Below, one piece after another: positions 35,729 to 45,631 of a stretch of 64,000 nt of DNA; the first letter of the stretch is position 1; every line of letters starts with the position of its first letter. This stretch comes from Chromatiales bacterium 21-64-14. Lineage in GTDB: Bacteria > Pseudomonadota > Gammaproteobacteria > 21-64-14. The position numbers and the translations under genes were made by a program. Location of the stretch: positions 81,401-145,400 of the forward strand of contig NCBI01000002.1 in assembly GCA_002255365.1 (NCBI GenBank), in the 5' to 3' direction. Under the pieces are notes generated by a model. The model saw nothing but the letters and a program-made list of their open reading frames with translations, did not search any database and had not been told where the DNA came from.

Positions 35729-36426
35729 GCACCCCGCGGCAGGCAGGCGTCGACGAGGAACCAGTGTCCGAAGAGGCGGTCGTGGAGTATCTGCGCAACC
35801 ACCCAGATTTCTTTGAAAAACACGTGCCCCTTCTGGCCATCCTGCGGGTTCCGCACCCGTCCGGCACCGCAGTATCCCTGATCGAACGTCAAGTCACGGT
35901 GTTGCGTCAGCAGAACCAGCAGCTGCGCCGCAAGCTGATGGACATGGTGCAGACCGCGCGCGACAACGAAGAGCTGACCGGGCGCATGCAGCAGTTGAGC
36001 GTGGCCCTGGCCGACGCCACCGACCTGCGGGACGTCCTGGAAACCCTGGATCGGGTATTGCGCGACGACTTCCGTGCCGATGCCATCGCCCTGTGCCTCA
36101 TCGGCGCACCCGTCACCCTCGGCGCGCCCACGCACGTGAAATCCCTTGCCGCGGACGATCCGGGGCTGGTCCATTTCGCGAAGATCCTGGACGCGCGCCG
36201 TCCGGTCTGCGGCCGTTTGAAGCGCCAGCAGTTGGACTTCCTGTTCGGTGAAGCGGCGGCGGAAATCGCATCGGGGGCCTTGTTGCCCCTGGCGGACACC
36301 CAGACCCTCGGGCTACTGGCCATCGGGAGCCGGGATCCGCACCGGTTCCACCCCGCCATGGGTACCGTATTCCTGCGCCATATGGCGGAGCTGGTGAGTC
36401 ACAGCCTGCGCCCCCACATCGGCTAA
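35725..36426 (+). CDS. DUF484 family protein (GAF-like), dapF-xerC operon
   Basis: This 233-residue protein has the family N-terminus [15 protein letters not shown], a short coiled-coil region ([15 protein letters not shown], about 55-75) and a GAF-like fold toward the C-terminus ([20 protein letters not shown]). DUF484 genes almost always lie between dapF and xerC in gammaproteobacteria, and the function is not established. It starts inside the dapF stop (ATGA) and ends 6 bp before the xerC GTG. Confidence 0.88.
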   Translation: MSTPRQAGVDEEPVSEEAVVEYLRNHPDFFEKHVPLLAILRVPHPSGTAVSLIERQVTVLRQQNQQLRRKLMDMVQTARDNEELTGRMQQLSVALADATDLRDVLETLDRVLRDDFRADAIALCLIGAPVTLGAPTHVKSLAADDPGLVHFAKILDARRPVCGRLKRQQLDFLFGEAAAEIASGALLPLADTQTLGLLAIGSRDPHRFHPAMGTVFLRHMAELVSHSLRPHIG

Positions 36427-36432
36427 CCCGAC

Positions 36433-37338
36433 GTGGCGGCGCCCGCTCCCGATTGGGTCCGGCGCTTTCTGGAACACTTGCGCACGGAGCGCCGCTATTC
36501 TCCCCACACCCACTCCGCTTACCGGCGCGACTTGGCGGCCCTGACGACCTATTGTCGCGCACGAGACATCGCGAGCTGGGATCGCCTCACCAGTGCGGAC
36601 ATCCGGGCCTTCGCCGCCCAGCGCCACCGCGCCGGACAGTCGGGACGCAGCGTACAACGCACCCTGTCGGCGGTACGCGCCTTCTACCGCTACCTGCTCC
36701 GGGAACGGATGGTGGAACACAATCCGGCGGCAGACGTGTCCGCCCCCAAGGGGCCGCGCCGACTTCCGTCGACCCTCGACGTCGACCAAATCGCCCGCCT
36801 GCTGGCCATCGGTGACTCGGGGCCCCTCGCGCAACGGGATCGCGCCCTGATGGAGCTGTTCTACTCCTCCGGGCTGCGGCTCGCCGAACTCCTCGCCCTG
36901 GACTGCGAACACGTGGACCTGCCCGACGGCACGGTGCGGGTCACCGGCAAGGGCGCCAAGACCCGGGTGGTCCCGGTGGGCCGCCACGCCCGCGCGGCGC
37001 TGATGGCATGGCTGGCAACCCGGGCCGAGCTGGCCACTCCCGGCTCGGGGAACGCCCTGTTCATCGGGCGGCAGGGACGACGGCTAGGCCCCCGGGCGGT
37101 GCAGCGACGCCTGCGCCACTGGGCGCAGGTCCAGGGCATCCAGGGCCGGGTCCATCCGCACCTGCTACGTCACTCCTTTGCCAGCCACCTGCTGGAGTCC
37201 AGTGGCGACTTGCGGGCGGTCCAGGAGCTGTTGGGCCACGCCGACATCAGCACCACCCAGATTTACACCCATGTGGACTTCCAGCACTTGGCCCGGGTCT
37301 ACGACGCGGCCCACCCGCGCGCCCGCAAGCGCCGTTGA
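36433..37338 (+). CDS. xerC: Site-specific tyrosine recombinase XerC
   Basis: This 301-residue recombinase resolves chromosome dimers at dif together with XerD. All catalytic residues can be placed: Arg149 in SSGLRL, Lys173 in TGKGAK, His243 and Arg246 in HLLRHSF, His269 in LLGHAD and the nucleophile Tyr278 in IYTHV. The N-terminal SAM-like domain spans about 1-100. The GTG at 36433 follows the DUF484 stop by 6 bp. Its context after dapF and DUF484 is that of XerC rather than a phage integrase. Confidence 0.94.
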   Translation: MAAPAPDWVRRFLEHLRTERRYSPHTHSAYRRDLAALTTYCRARDIASWDRLTSADIRAFAAQRHRAGQSGRSVQRTLSAVRAFYRYLLRERMVEHNPAADVSAPKGPRRLPSTLDVDQIARLLAIGDSGPLAQRDRALMELFYSSGLRLAELLALDCEHVDLPDGTVRVTGKGAKTRVVPVGRHARAALMAWLATRAELATPGSGNALFIGRQGRRLGPRAVQRRLRHWAQVQGIQGRVHPHLLRHSFASHLLESSGDLRAVQELLGHADISTTQIYTHVDFQHLARVYDAAHPRARKRR

Positions 37339-37437
37339 CGGTGGCCCGCCGGCGCAGCGCAACCCCGTGGCCGGCGCCGGAATCGTGTACAATTCTTCGT
37401 TTCCGAAGATCTCTTAACGCAGCCTGGAGCCCCGTCC

Positions 37438-37971
37438 GTGGAACAGTTTCACGGAACCACCATCGTATCCGTACGCCGCAACGGCAAGGTCGCCCTGGGC
37501 GGGGACGGCCAGGTATCCATGGGCAACGTGGTGCTGAAGGGCAACGCCCGCAAGGTACGCCGCTTGTACCACGACCGTATCCTCGCCGGGTTCGCGGGTG
37601 GAACCGCGGACGCCTTCACACTCTTCGAACGCTTCGAGGGCAAGCTGGAGCAGCACTCTGGCAACCTGACCCGCGCCGCCGTGGAGTTGGCCAAGGAATG
37701 GCGGACCGATCGTGCGCTGCGGCGTCTGGAGGCGCTGCTGGCGGTGGCGGACACGTCTACATCGCTGATCATCTCCGGCACCGGTGACGTGATCGAGCCG
37801 GAGCACAGCCTTATGGCCATCGGCTCCGGTGGGCCCTACGCCCAAGCCGCCGCCCACGCCCTTGCGGAAAATACCGATCTTGACGCCCGCACCATCGTCG
37901 AAAAGGCCTTGGAAATCGCAGCGGAAATCTGCATCTACACGAACCGCAACCTCACCATCGAGGAGCTGTGA
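37438..37971 (+). CDS. hslV: ATP-dependent protease HslVU, peptidase subunit
   Basis: This 177-residue subunit is a proteasome-like threonine protease. The nucleophile is Thr7 in [13 protein letters not shown], exposed after removal of the MEQFHG leader; E. coli HslV needs removal only of methionine. NARKVRRLY and [13 protein letters not shown] are conserved. The start is a GTG at 37438 with GGAG ten bases upstream. hslU follows after 56 bp. No clear heat-shock promoter was found; TACAAT (37388-37393) could be a -10 box. Confidence 0.95.
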   Translation: MEQFHGTTIVSVRRNGKVALGGDGQVSMGNVVLKGNARKVRRLYHDRILAGFAGGTADAFTLFERFEGKLEQHSGNLTRAAVELAKEWRTDRALRRLEALLAVADTSTSLIISGTGDVIEPEHSLMAIGSGGPYAQAAAHALAENTDLDARTIVEKALEIAAEICIYTNRNLTIEEL

Positions 37972-38027
37972 GGGCGCGGGCGCCGGGGCTCAACGCCTCG
38001 CCCACGGCCTATCCAGCGGGAAACACC

Positions 38028-39359
38028 ATGTCCGAGATGACCCCAAGAGAAATCATCCAGGAGTTGGACAAGCACATCATCGGCCAGGCATCCGCCAAGC
38101 GCGCCGTGGCCATCGCGATGCGCAACCGCTGGCGGCGTCAACAGGTCCCCGAACCCCTGCGCAGCGAAATCACGCCCAAGAACATTTTGATGATCGGGCC
38201 CACGGGTGTAGGGAAGACCGAGATTGCGCGCCGCCTCGCACGCTTGGCGAGCGCACCGTTCATCAAGGTTGAGGCCACCAAGTTCACCGAGGTTGGTTAC
38301 GTGGGGCGCGACGTGGAGTCCATCATCCGAGACCTGGTAGACGCCGCCGTGAAGATGACCCGTGAGGAGGAGATCGGCAAGGTACAGGAGCGCGCCCGGA
38401 CGGCGGCGGACGAGCGCATTCTGGAGGCGCTGCTCCCGCAACCCCGCAACGTCGGCTTCAACGCCGAGCCGGTACAGCACGACACCCCTACCCGGGAGAA
38501 ATTCCGCCGGATGCTGCACGCCGGCGAACTCGATGAGCGGGAAATCGAGTTGGAGCTCCCGGTGGCCCCGGTGGGAGTGGAAATCATGGCCCCACCAGGC
38601 ATGGAGGAGATGACCAGCCAGCTTCAAGGCCTGTTCCAGAACCTCTCGGGTGGGCGTACCCGTGCGCGCACCTTGAAAGTCAAAGACGCCGTCAAGCTGG
38701 TCCGCGAGGAAGAAGCGGGGAAGATGATCAACGAGGAAGATCTCAAGCTCCGCGCACTGCAAAACGTCGAACAGAACGGCATCGTGTTTCTGGACGAACT
38801 GGACAAGGTGGCGAAACGCGGCGAGTACAGTGGCCCCGATGTCTCCCGCGAAGGCGTGCAGCGTGACCTGCTGCCCCTGGTAGAGGGTTGCACCGTAAAC
38901 ACCAAGTACGGCATGGTGCGTACCGACCACATCCTGTTCATCGCATCCGGCGCATTCCACCTTGCCAGGCCTTCAGACCTGGTCCCGGAGCTTCAGGGCC
39001 GTCTGCCGATACGGGTGGAACTGGATGCCCTGGGCGTCGCGGACTTCACCCGGATCCTCACCGAGCCGGACGCATCGCTCACCGAGCAGTACGCGGCACT
39101 GATGGCCACGGAAGGCGTCACGCTCACCTTCACCAGTGACGGTGTCGCGCGGATCGCGGAGGTGGCCTGGCAGGTGAACGAGCGCACGGAAAATATCGGC
39201 GCGCGGCGCCTCCACACCGTGATGGAGCGCCTGCTGGAAACCATCTCCGCGGAAGCCACTGATCACCACGGCGAGACCATAACCATAGACACGGCCTACG
39301 TGGATCGCTACCTGGGAGACCTGGCAACGGACGACGATCTGAGCCGGTATATCCTGTAG
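38028..39359 (+). CDS. hslU: ATP-dependent protease HslVU, ATPase/unfoldase subunit
   Basis: This 443-residue AAA+ ATPase, exactly the length of E. coli HslU, unfolds substrates for HslV. Walker A is GPTGVGKT (57-64), Walker B VFLDELDK, and the I domain lies between about 110 and 240. [14 protein letters not shown] contains the conserved GYVG pore loop. The C-terminal SRYIL inserts into HslV. The ATG at 38028 gives the conserved SEMTPREII start. No intrinsic terminator with thymines follows, only a small GC hairpin around 39403-39420. Confidence 0.96.
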   Translation: MSEMTPREIIQELDKHIIGQASAKRAVAIAMRNRWRRQQVPEPLRSEITPKNILMIGPTGVGKTEIARRLARLASAPFIKVEATKFTEVGYVGRDVESIIRDLVDAAVKMTREEEIGKVQERARTAADERILEALLPQPRNVGFNAEPVQHDTPTREKFRRMLHAGELDEREIELELPVAPVGVEIMAPPGMEEMTSQLQGLFQNLSGGRTRARTLKVKDAVKLVREEEAGKMINEEDLKLRALQNVEQNGIVFLDELDKVAKRGEYSGPDVSREGVQRDLLPLVEGCTVNTKYGMVRTDHILFIASGAFHLARPSDLVPELQGRLPIRVELDALGVADFTRILTEPDASLTEQYAALMATEGVTLTFTSDGVARIAEVAWQVNERTENIGARRLHTVMERLLETISAEATDHHGETITIDTAYVDRYLGDLATDDDLSRYIL

Positions 39360-39451
39360 ACACCTGTACGCATCGCCGATTCGCGGTCTATGGGACCGCC
39401 AACCCGCCACGCCCGGCGGGGTAGCCGGCACCTGACAACACGAGGACCACC

Positions 39452-39853
39452 ATGAACACCGACACCAAAGTACGGCCCACCGAAATCAATCTGCACCAGA
39501 AATCCCGCATCCTGGAGATTGCCTTCGCGGACGGATCGCGTTTCAACCTTCCGTGCGAGTATCTGCGGGTCTTCTCGCCCTCTGCTGAAGTGCGCGGACA
39601 CAGCCCCGGCACCGGCACGTTGCAGGTAGGCAAACAGGACGTCAATATCACCAAGATCGAACCGGTGGGAACCTACGCGGTATGCCTGCATTTCGATGAT
39701 GGACACAGCACCGGCATCTATGCCTGGGACACCTTGCATGACCTCGGTGTTCGCCACAACGAATATTGGCAGGACTACCTCCGGCGTCTGGAGGCGGCCG
39801 GCCAGCGGCGTAGTCCGGCGACCAACGGCGGCTCGGGTGGGACCCCTTCATGA
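39452..39853 (+). CDS. DUF971 (GBBH-like N-terminal domain) protein
   Basis: This 133-residue protein has the DUF971 pattern: EINLHQKSRILEIAFADGSRFNLPCEYLRV near residues 11-40, then DVNITKIEPVGTYAVCLHFDDGHSTGIYAWDTL. The family corresponds to the N-terminal domain of gamma-butyrobetaine hydroxylase and may bind metal or iron-sulfur clusters; the role of the free-standing form is unknown. It follows hslU by 92 bp and lies upstream of the ubiE-ubiB group, an arrangement seen in many gammaproteobacteria. A start codon well placed after GAGGACCACC supports 39452. Confidence 0.85.
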   Translation: MNTDTKVRPTEINLHQKSRILEIAFADGSRFNLPCEYLRVFSPSAEVRGHSPGTGTLQVGKQDVNITKIEPVGTYAVCLHFDDGHSTGIYAWDTLHDLGVRHNEYWQDYLRRLEAAGQRRSPATNGGSGGTPS

Positions 39854-39909
39854 TCGCCCAGACTCCCTGGGATCTGTCCGAGCCGCCTGCGTGTAGGAAA
39901 TGCAGGGCT

Positions 39910-39967
39910 TGGTTTCGATCCCCTGAAGGGCATAGTGGGCACTATTGGACGCAAGAGACCGAAACCA
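39910..39967 (+). other. Candidate structured RNA element upstream of ubiE
   Basis: Nested inverted repeats occur in the 199-bp gap: an outer stem TGGTTTCG (39910-39917) with CGAAACCA (39960-39967), and inside it ATAGTG-GG-CACTAT (39932-39945) and a short CCCT/AGGG hairpin. The arrangement resembles a multibranch RNA. No known riboswitch family was recognised. Confidence 0.45.
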
Positions 39968-40052
39968 GGGACCGGCTTGAACCCCGCCGCACTAGCGTCA
40001 TGATGACCCGGGTGGGCACCTAGCCCTCGCCCGCCTCGCGGAGCACGCATCC

Positions 40053-40814
40053 ATGGCCCAGGACAACAGGGACCGCAACATCACCGACTTTGGTTTCCAG
40101 CGGGTCGGGGTTCAGGAGAAGGCGCGCCGCGTACGCGAGGTATTCGAGTCGGTAGCGGACCGCTACGACGTGATGAACGACGTGATGTCCCTGGGCATCC
40201 ACCGGCTCTGGAAACGCTACGCGGTGGAACTGGCGGGGGTCCGCCCGGGCCAGCATGTGCTGGACCTGGCGGGGGGCACCGGTGACCTGGCCGCGCTCCT
40301 GGCAGCCCGGACGGGGGCGCGGGGCCGCGTGGTGCTGGCAGACATCAACCGGGCCATGCTGGCGCGCGGCCGCGCCCGACTGGTAGATCGGGGCCATGCC
40401 GGCAATCTTGATTATGTACAGGCGGATGCCGAACGGCTGCCGTTCCCCGAGCGCAGCTTCGATTGCGTCACCATCGCCTTCGGCCTGCGCAACGTGACCG
40501 ACAAGGACGCCGCCCTGCGTGCGATGTACCGGGTGCTGCGCCCGGGTGGGCGGGTACTGATCCTGGAGTTTTCGCAACCCACGCTTGCGGCTATCCAGCC
40601 GCTGTACGACCTGTATTCGTTCAAGGCGCTGCCCCTGATGGGACGCCTGATCGCCGGTGACTCGGACAGCTACCGTTACCTGGCGGAATCGATCCGCATG
40701 CACCCGGACCAGGAGACCCTCAAGGACATGATGGCCCGCGCCGGACTGGAGCGTTGCGAATACTTCAACCTGAGCGCGGGCGTCGCCGCCGTGCATCGGG
40801 GATACCGTCTGTGA
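40053..40814 (+). CDS. ubiE: Ubiquinone/menaquinone C-methyltransferase
   Basis: This 253-residue SAM methyltransferase adds the C2 methyl group to the quinone ring. Motif I is [10 protein letters not shown] (69-78). The UbiE signatures TDFGFQRVG at the start, [26 protein letters not shown] (read as YDVMNDVMS) and RNVTDK are present. The length is as in E. coli (251). It is followed by an RDD gene with a one-base overlap and by ubiJ and ubiB, giving a quinone-synthesis operon. Menaquinone use cannot be judged from this gene. Confidence 0.95.
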   Translation: MAQDNRDRNITDFGFQRVGVQEKARRVREVFESVADRYDVMNDVMSLGIHRLWKRYAVELAGVRPGQHVLDLAGGTGDLAALLAARTGARGRVVLADINRAMLARGRARLVDRGHAGNLDYVQADAERLPFPERSFDCVTIAFGLRNVTDKDAALRAMYRVLRPGGRVLILEFSQPTLAAIQPLYDLYSFKALPLMGRLIAGDSDSYRYLAESIRMHPDQETLKDMMARAGLERCEYFNLSAGVAAVHRGYRL

Positions 40815-41302
40815 TGGCGGCCGGCACAGTGTGCTACGCGGGATTCTGGCGGCGCGTCGCGGCCACCCTCATCGACGTGCTGATGCTGGCCCTCCTTTCC
40901 GGGACCCTGCTCTACCTGTTGCGCGGACCCGCCTATTTGCAGGAAATCGCGAGCGACGCAGACCCCCTGGGGGTGCATGGCTGGCAGAACGTGGTCATAA
41001 ACTATGTGCTCCCGCTGGTCCTTACGGTCTTTATGTGGGTACGCTTCCTCGGCACCCCGGGCAAGCTGTTGCTGGGCTGCCAAGTAGTGGATGCACGCAC
41101 CCGGGCGAGGCTCGGTATCCGCCAGGCGACGGTACGCTATTTCGCCTATCTCGCCTCCATCCTACCATTCGGACTGGGCTTTCTATGGATCGGCTGGGAT
41201 CGGCGCAAGCAGGGCTTTCACGACAAGATCGCCGGCAGCGTCGTGATCCGCGAGGACGAGTCGCGCCGGGATCTCCAGGGACTCTTGGAGGACGCGCTGT
41301 GA
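40814..41302 (+). CDS. RDD family membrane protein
   Basis: This 162-residue protein has the RDD signature: AGFWRRVAATLIDVLMLALL near the N-terminus (Arg and Asp in the first helix), two more hydrophobic segments and a C-terminal KQGFHDKIAGSVVI. RDD proteins are inner-membrane proteins of uncertain role, sometimes linked to ion exchange. The ATG at 40814 overlaps the ubiE stop by one base (TGATG), and ubiJ starts at its stop (GTGA). Insertion between ubiE and ubiJ suggests cotranscription rather than a shared biochemical step. Confidence 0.85.
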   Translation: MAAGTVCYAGFWRRVAATLIDVLMLALLSGTLLYLLRGPAYLQEIASDADPLGVHGWQNVVINYVLPLVLTVFMWVRFLGTPGKLLLGCQVVDARTRARLGIRQATVRYFAYLASILPFGLGFLWIGWDRRKQGFHDKIAGSVVIREDESRRDLQGLLEDAL

Positions 41303-41916
41303 ACCCCGGGGACGGGGTGCTGGCCGCCCTTGAGAGGGCCTTCAACCGCTACCTACGGCTGGATCCGGACGCACTGCGGGATATGGAAGGTTTCGCCGGC
41401 CGCGTGATCGCGCTGGAACTGGACGGCCTCGGGAGCACCGTATATGTGATGCCGGGCCCCGGCGGCGTCCGGCTCACGCAGCGCTACACCGGCGCCCCGG
41501 ATACCTGGATCCGCACAACGCTGCTCGGCCTCGTGCGGCTGCGGCTTGGAAACGCCGATGCCGCGCTCTTCGGAGGGGAGGTCGAGATCAGTGGCGACAC
41601 CGAATTAGGCCAACGCTTTCGGGAGGTGCTGGATCATGTGGAGGTCGACTGGGAAGAACAGTTGTCCCACCTAACCGGTGACGTAATCGCGCACCAGGCG
41701 GGGAACGTGGCACGGGCGGCCTCCGGCTGGTCGCGGCGCACCGTGGAACGCTTGGCCCTGGACCTCTCCGAGTATCTGCACGAGGAGTCCCGTCAGCTTG
41801 CCACCCGCGACGAGGTGGACATCTACATGGACTCGGTGGATAACGTGCGCAGCGCCACCGACCGGCTGGCGGCGCGGGTGGCCCGGCTGTTGCGCCACCT
41901 GGACACAGCGCCCTGA
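41299..41916 (+). CDS. ubiJ: SCP2-domain ubiquinone biosynthesis accessory factor
   Basis: This 205-residue protein has a SCP2 lipid-binding domain in its first 110 residues (VYVMPGPGGVRLTQRY, LRLGNADAALFGGEVEISGD) and a C-terminal helical region with DEVDIYMDSVDNVRSATDRL. It lies between ubiE and ubiB, the usual position of ubiJ, whose product binds quinone intermediates in the Ubi complex. The GTG at 41299 overlaps the RDD stop; GGAG lies a few bases upstream. The call relies on domain plus position. Confidence 0.9.
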   Translation: MNPGDGVLAALERAFNRYLRLDPDALRDMEGFAGRVIALELDGLGSTVYVMPGPGGVRLTQRYTGAPDTWIRTTLLGLVRLRLGNADAALFGGEVEISGDTELGQRFREVLDHVEVDWEEQLSHLTGDVIAHQAGNVARAASGWSRRTVERLALDLSEYLHEESRQLATRDEVDIYMDSVDNVRSATDRLAARVARLLRHLDTAP

Positions 41917-41972
41917 TGCCGAACCCTAGAGCCCACGCGCATGCCGACCTCTGAACCACCGGACCGCCGCCC

Positions 41973-43631
41973 GTGATCCGCCCGTCCCTGGCGCTGCGCG
42001 TCCTGCACATCAATCTGGTGCTGTTGCGCCACGGCCTGGAAGAGATCGTCCTCGCCACCCACCTGTTCCGGCCGGTCCGGTTCTTGATGTACCTGTCACC
42101 AGGCTACTGGCTGCGGGACCGCCGCACCCCCCGCGGCGCCCGGATCCGGCGGGCGCTGGAAGACCTGGGTCCCATCTTCGTCAAATTCGGCCAGGGCCTT
42201 TCCACCCGCCGCGACCTGCTGCCGGCGGATATCGCCGAGGAACTGGCGAAGCTCCAGGACCGCGTGCCGCCGTTCCCCGGCAGTCAGGCACGGATCCTGA
42301 TCGAGCGGGCCTACGGGCGCGCCCCAGAGCAGGTCTTCCGCGAGTTCGACGCGGTGCCGCTGGCCTCAGCCTCCATCGCCCAGGTCCACGCGGCACGGCT
42401 CGAGGACGGCCGCGAGGTCGTGATCAAGGTGGTGCGGCCGGGCATCGAGGGCAAGATCCGCCGGGATGTGGCGCTGCTCTACTATGTGGCCGGGCTCGCC
42501 GAGCGTTACTGGCGCGAGGGCCGACGCCTGCATGTACGCGACGTTGTAGCGGAGTTCGAGAAGACGCTCTACGATGAACTGGACCTGCTGCGCGAGGCCG
42601 CCAACGCCTCGCAACTACGCCGCAACTTCCTCGGGTCCGAGCTGTTGTACGTCCCCGAAATACACTGGCCGTTGAGCCGGCGCGCCGTCATGGTGATGGA
42701 GCGTATCTATGGGATGCCGGTCAGTGACGTGGCTGCCCTGCGCGCCGCGGGCGTGGACCTGAAGCTGCTGTCGGAACGGGGCGTGGAGATTTTCTTCACC
42801 CAGGTATTCCGCAACAATTTTTTCCACGCGGACATGCACCCCGGCAACATCTTCGTCTCGCCCGAGGGCCGCTACATGGCGGTGGACTTCGGGATCATGG
42901 GCACCCTGAACCCGGTGGACCAACGCTACCTCGCGGAAAATTTTCTTGCGTTCTTCCGTCGCGACTACCGGCGGGTGGCGGAACTGCACGTGGAGTCCGG
43001 CTGGGTACCGGCGGACACCCGGGTGGATGAGTTCGAATCGGCCATCCGCACTGTGTGCGAGCCGATCTTCGAGCGCCCGCTCAAGGAAATCTCTTTCGGT
43101 TATCTGCTGGTGCGTTTGTTCCAGACCGCGCGCCGGTTCAACATGGAGGTGCAGCCGCAGCTGGTGCTGCTGCAGAAGACCTTCCTCAACATCGAAGGGC
43201 TCGGACGCCAGCTCTACCCGGATCTCGACCTGTGGCAAACCGCCAAGCCGTTCCTGGAACGCTGGATGAGCGAGCAGGTGGGGTTTCGTTCGTTTTTGCA
43301 CACCATCCGCACCAACCTTCCGGCCTGGGGCGAGAAGCTGCCGCAGTTCCCCGAACTCGTGTACGACGTATTGCACCGCGCCCAGCACGGACGCCTGGCG
43401 ATCGAATGGAAATCGGTGGAGCTTGAGCGGCTGCGCTACGAAGTACGGCGCGCCAGCCGCCGCACCGTGCGTGCGGTGGCGGGAGCGGCCCTGCTGGTCA
43501 GCGGCGCCCTGCTCACCGGAGCGCCGGTGGATTTGGCCCAGTGGCTGGGCCGGGGGCCGCTGGTGGGCTGGGTGCTTAGCGGGCTGGGACTCCTGCTGAT
43601 GCTGGCCGCTTGGCTGGGCGGGCGCCGCTAG
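41973..43631 (+). CDS. ubiB: UbiB/ABC1-family atypical kinase for ubiquinone biosynthesis
   Basis: This 552-residue protein has the ABC1/ADCK signature KFGQ (71-74) in [16 protein letters not shown], the alanine-rich loop [19 protein letters not shown] with the ATP lysine, the HADMHPGN catalytic loop and VDFGIMG. Two C-terminal hydrophobic helices (about 497-550) anchor it in the membrane. It is required for ubiquinone synthesis, probably as an ATPase that acts on lipid precursors. The start is GTG at 41973. The length is typical of UbiB (546 in E. coli). Confidence 0.95.
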   Translation: MIRPSLALRVLHINLVLLRHGLEEIVLATHLFRPVRFLMYLSPGYWLRDRRTPRGARIRRALEDLGPIFVKFGQGLSTRRDLLPADIAEELAKLQDRVPPFPGSQARILIERAYGRAPEQVFREFDAVPLASASIAQVHAARLEDGREVVIKVVRPGIEGKIRRDVALLYYVAGLAERYWREGRRLHVRDVVAEFEKTLYDELDLLREAANASQLRRNFLGSELLYVPEIHWPLSRRAVMVMERIYGMPVSDVAALRAAGVDLKLLSERGVEIFFTQVFRNNFFHADMHPGNIFVSPEGRYMAVDFGIMGTLNPVDQRYLAENFLAFFRRDYRRVAELHVESGWVPADTRVDEFESAIRTVCEPIFERPLKEISFGYLLVRLFQTARRFNMEVQPQLVLLQKTFLNIEGLGRQLYPDLDLWQTAKPFLERWMSEQVGFRSFLHTIRTNLPAWGEKLPQFPELVYDVLHRAQHGRLAIEWKSVELERLRYEVRRASRRTVRAVAGAALLVSGALLTGAPVDLAQWLGRGPLVGWVLSGLGLLLMLAAWLGGRR

Positions 43632-43653
43632 CCCGCATTTCTCACCGGGCTAG
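43628..43653 (+). terminator. Hairpin at the ubiB stop, also copy 1 of a dispersed repeat
   Basis: CTAGCCCG (43628-43635) and CGGGCTAG (43646-43653) pair perfectly across a 10-base loop; the left arm includes the ubiB stop codon TAG. A thymine tail is missing. The segment 43630-43651 matches 47116-47137 in 20 of 22 positions, so it may be part of a mobile or REP-like element rather than only a terminator. Confidence 0.5.
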
Positions 43654-43711
43654 GCACCGCATCAGTCCCCGCGCACGGCGGCTCGGTCCGCGGCACTGTA
43701 CCTGCCATCAA

Positions 43712-44695
43712 TCAAGTAGCATGCAGATAGATCGCGGTCACCAGAATGGCCAGGCTCACCAGCCATATCACGACATAGGTAGTCATGGACTGGCGTGCCT
43801 TGCGCTTCTCCAGCCACGTCCGCGGCTTTATTCCTTTGACCAGAAACACCAGCTTGGCGGAAAGGTTGACGCACACCACGTTGACCGCCAACAGGAGGCC
43901 GGCACCAAAGGCCAAGTGCACTTGGCCACCCCCTAGCAACAATCCCAGGGTCGCGGTGGGAGGCAACAGGGCCACCGCCACCATCACCCCCACCAGCACC
44001 GTGGGCAGGCCAGTGGTCAATGACAGGACCGCCGCCGCCCCGGATGCCAGGGCCAGCACCACCCCGTCCATCCCAACCACGGTGCGCGAAATCAGCTCAT
44101 GGCTGTGGAGATCCACCGGCCACAGCCAGCCCATGGCGATGGCGCACACCAGTGCCAGGGACAACCCCGCCAAGTTGGTCCGCAGCGCGCGCCACATCAG
44201 TTCGCTGTCCCCCAGGGCGGTACCCAGGGCCAAGGCGAGGTTGGGACCCAACAGGGGCGCGATCACCATGGCGCCGACCACCGCAGCCACGTTGTCTTTA
44301 ACGAGACCCACCGCCGCCACTACCGTTGAGAGCACCACCAGAACCAGGAAGTTGCCGTCCAGCCGTGCGCCGCGCTCAATTTCTTCGTAGAGTTCCTCAC
44401 GGGTGGCCCCGGCGACGGGCGCCCTGCCGGTCGGCGGGGCCGGCGGCTCCGGCGGACGCGGCAGCACCGCTTCCACTGGGGAGAGCACGATCCGGGCGGT
44501 ATCGCTCCCCGCCAACACGCCCTGCAGGGCATCCAGAACCACCTGCGAGTTTTCCGGGCCCACCAACAACCGGATGGCGCAGCGCCCGTCCTCCGCGGTC
44601 GGGGCCTGCCAGATGTCCAGGACCTGGTGCTGCTCCGCGATCCCGGCCACGGTATCCGCATAGCCGGCGTCGGCAACGACCTCGATGAGCTTCAT
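43712..44695 (-). CDS. DUF389 (TIGR00341-type) membrane protein
   Basis: This 327-residue protein has a small N-terminal domain (MKLIEVVADAGYADTVAGIA) and then six hydrophobic segments with NFLVLVVLSTVVAAVGLV, the conserved AMVIAPLLGP, and VALLPP-TATLG in the second half. That is the DUF389 family of putative transporters with unknown substrate. A charged KGIKPRTWLEKRKARQ loop precedes the last helix. The gene is followed on the same strand by nothing close, and it is downstream of the DJ-1 family gene. Confidence 0.88.
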   Translation of the reverse strand: MKLIEVVADAGYADTVAGIAEQHQVLDIWQAPTAEDGRCAIRLLVGPENSQVVLDALQGVLAGSDTARIVLSPVEAVLPRPPEPPAPPTGRAPVAGATREELYEEIERGARLDGNFLVLVVLSTVVAAVGLVKDNVAAVVGAMVIAPLLGPNLALALGTALGDSELMWRALRTNLAGLSLALVCAIAMGWLWPVDLHSHELISRTVVGMDGVVLALASGAAAVLSLTTGLPTVLVGVMVAVALLPPTATLGLLLGGGQVHLAFGAGLLLAVNVVCVNLSAKLVFLVKGIKPRTWLEKRKARQSMTTYVVIWLVSLAILVTAIYLHAT

Positions 44696-44747
44696 GGGTA
44701 GGCGGGGCCTCGCGAAGAATCCAGAGATCGGGATGTGGCGATGCGGG

Positions 44748-45299
44748 TCACGGGCGCTGAAGACCCGACTCCACCTGACGGCGGCGCTCCGCCCCCGCCA
44801 AGTGCTCGATCAGGGTGAGCGTGAAGTCCATGGCAGTGCCCGGTCCCCGGGAGGTGATCACCGGACCATCAACGACCACCGGGTCCTCCCGGTAGAGGAT
44901 TCCGGGGACCTCCACTCCATCCAAGGCACCGGGAAAACTGGTCGCGGCGCGCCCTGTCAACAGCCCCGCGTGGCCCAGGACCTTGGGGGCGGCGCAGATC
45001 GCGGCGGTGTACTTACCGGCGTCGGCCATGCGCTGGAGCAGCGCCCGGATCCTCGGATCGCGATCCAGTCGATCCGCTCCCGGACCGCCGCCGGGTAGGA
45101 CCACCATGTCGAAATGGTCGTCCATCACGGTGTCGAGGTCGGCGTCCGGGACAATCACCACGCCGCGTGAAGCGGTCACCGGCCCGGACTCGAGCCCGGC
45201 GCTGACCACCTGAATCCCGGCACGCCGCAACAGATCGATCACCGTAACCGCCTCCACCTCTTCAAAACCTTCGGCTAGTGGGACAAGGACGCGCGCCAT
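44748..45299 (-). CDS. DJ-1/PfpI family protein (YajL-like)
   Basis: This 183-residue protein has the reactive cysteine at Cys102 in AAICAAPKVLGHAGLL and the glutamate-rich EGFEEVEAVTVIDLLRRAGI near the start, with VLPGGGPGADRL before the nucleophile elbow. These are DJ-1/ThiJ features seen in YajL, a chaperone or protein deglycase-like enzyme. It starts 25 bp inside the truncated deacetylase gene on the same strand. Intracellular peptidase (PfpI) or glyoxalase III activities are alternatives in this superfamily. Confidence 0.88.
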   Translation of the reverse strand: MARVLVPLAEGFEEVEAVTVIDLLRRAGIQVVSAGLESGPVTASRGVVIVPDADLDTVMDDHFDMVVLPGGGPGADRLDRDPRIRALLQRMADAGKYTAAICAAPKVLGHAGLLTGRAATSFPGALDGVEVPGILYREDPVVVDGPVITSRGPGTAMDFTLTLIEHLAGAERRRQVESGLQRP

Positions 45300-45628
45300 G
45301 CGGGGACCTCCCGTGCGTTGAGGTCGATCAACCTGGAGACCGGAATCAGCCGTACCCGCCGCTCCGCCAACCGGGGCAGCAGCTCCGTCAGTACCGAGAG
45401 GGTCTCCGGATAGGGGTGGCCGATGGCCCGGGCGGAACCGTCGCGCCGGGCTATTTCGATGAGTTTAGCAAACTGGCGGCGGATCGCAGCCGGGTCACGC
45501 TGGTCATCAAGGAAGACCTTGCGCGCCACCGCCGCCACGGTAGCGCAGATCAAAGCGCCGGACAGCAGCCAGCGAGCGATCCCGATCACCCGGGCAGACC
45601 CTGGCGCACCCGCACCCCCAGCGGGCAC
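45275..45628 (-). pseudogene. Truncated divergent polysaccharide deacetylase (YibQ-type), C-terminal part
   Basis: The reading frame, from a GTG at 45628, gives 117 residues. Its second half, VFLDDQRDPAAIRRQFAKL with IGHPYPETLSVLTELLPRL following, is the C-terminal region of the divergent polysaccharide deacetylase family, which is normally about 250-300 residues. The first 35 residues do not match the family's long N-terminal catalytic region, and ICATVAAVARKVF looks like a shortened junction. The GTG lies 3 bp after the protease stop. In related genomes an intact gene occurs just here, after envC and the S41 protease, so this is probably a decayed copy. Confidence 0.75.
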
Positions 45629-45631
45629 GCG

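Noticed and set aside
39910..39967. Possible CRISPR repeat or tRNA-like element
   Set aside because: The GGTTTCGATCCC piece looks like a CRISPR repeat start or T-loop, but there is only one copy, no spacers and no cas genes, and the pieces do not fold into a tRNA cloverleaf.
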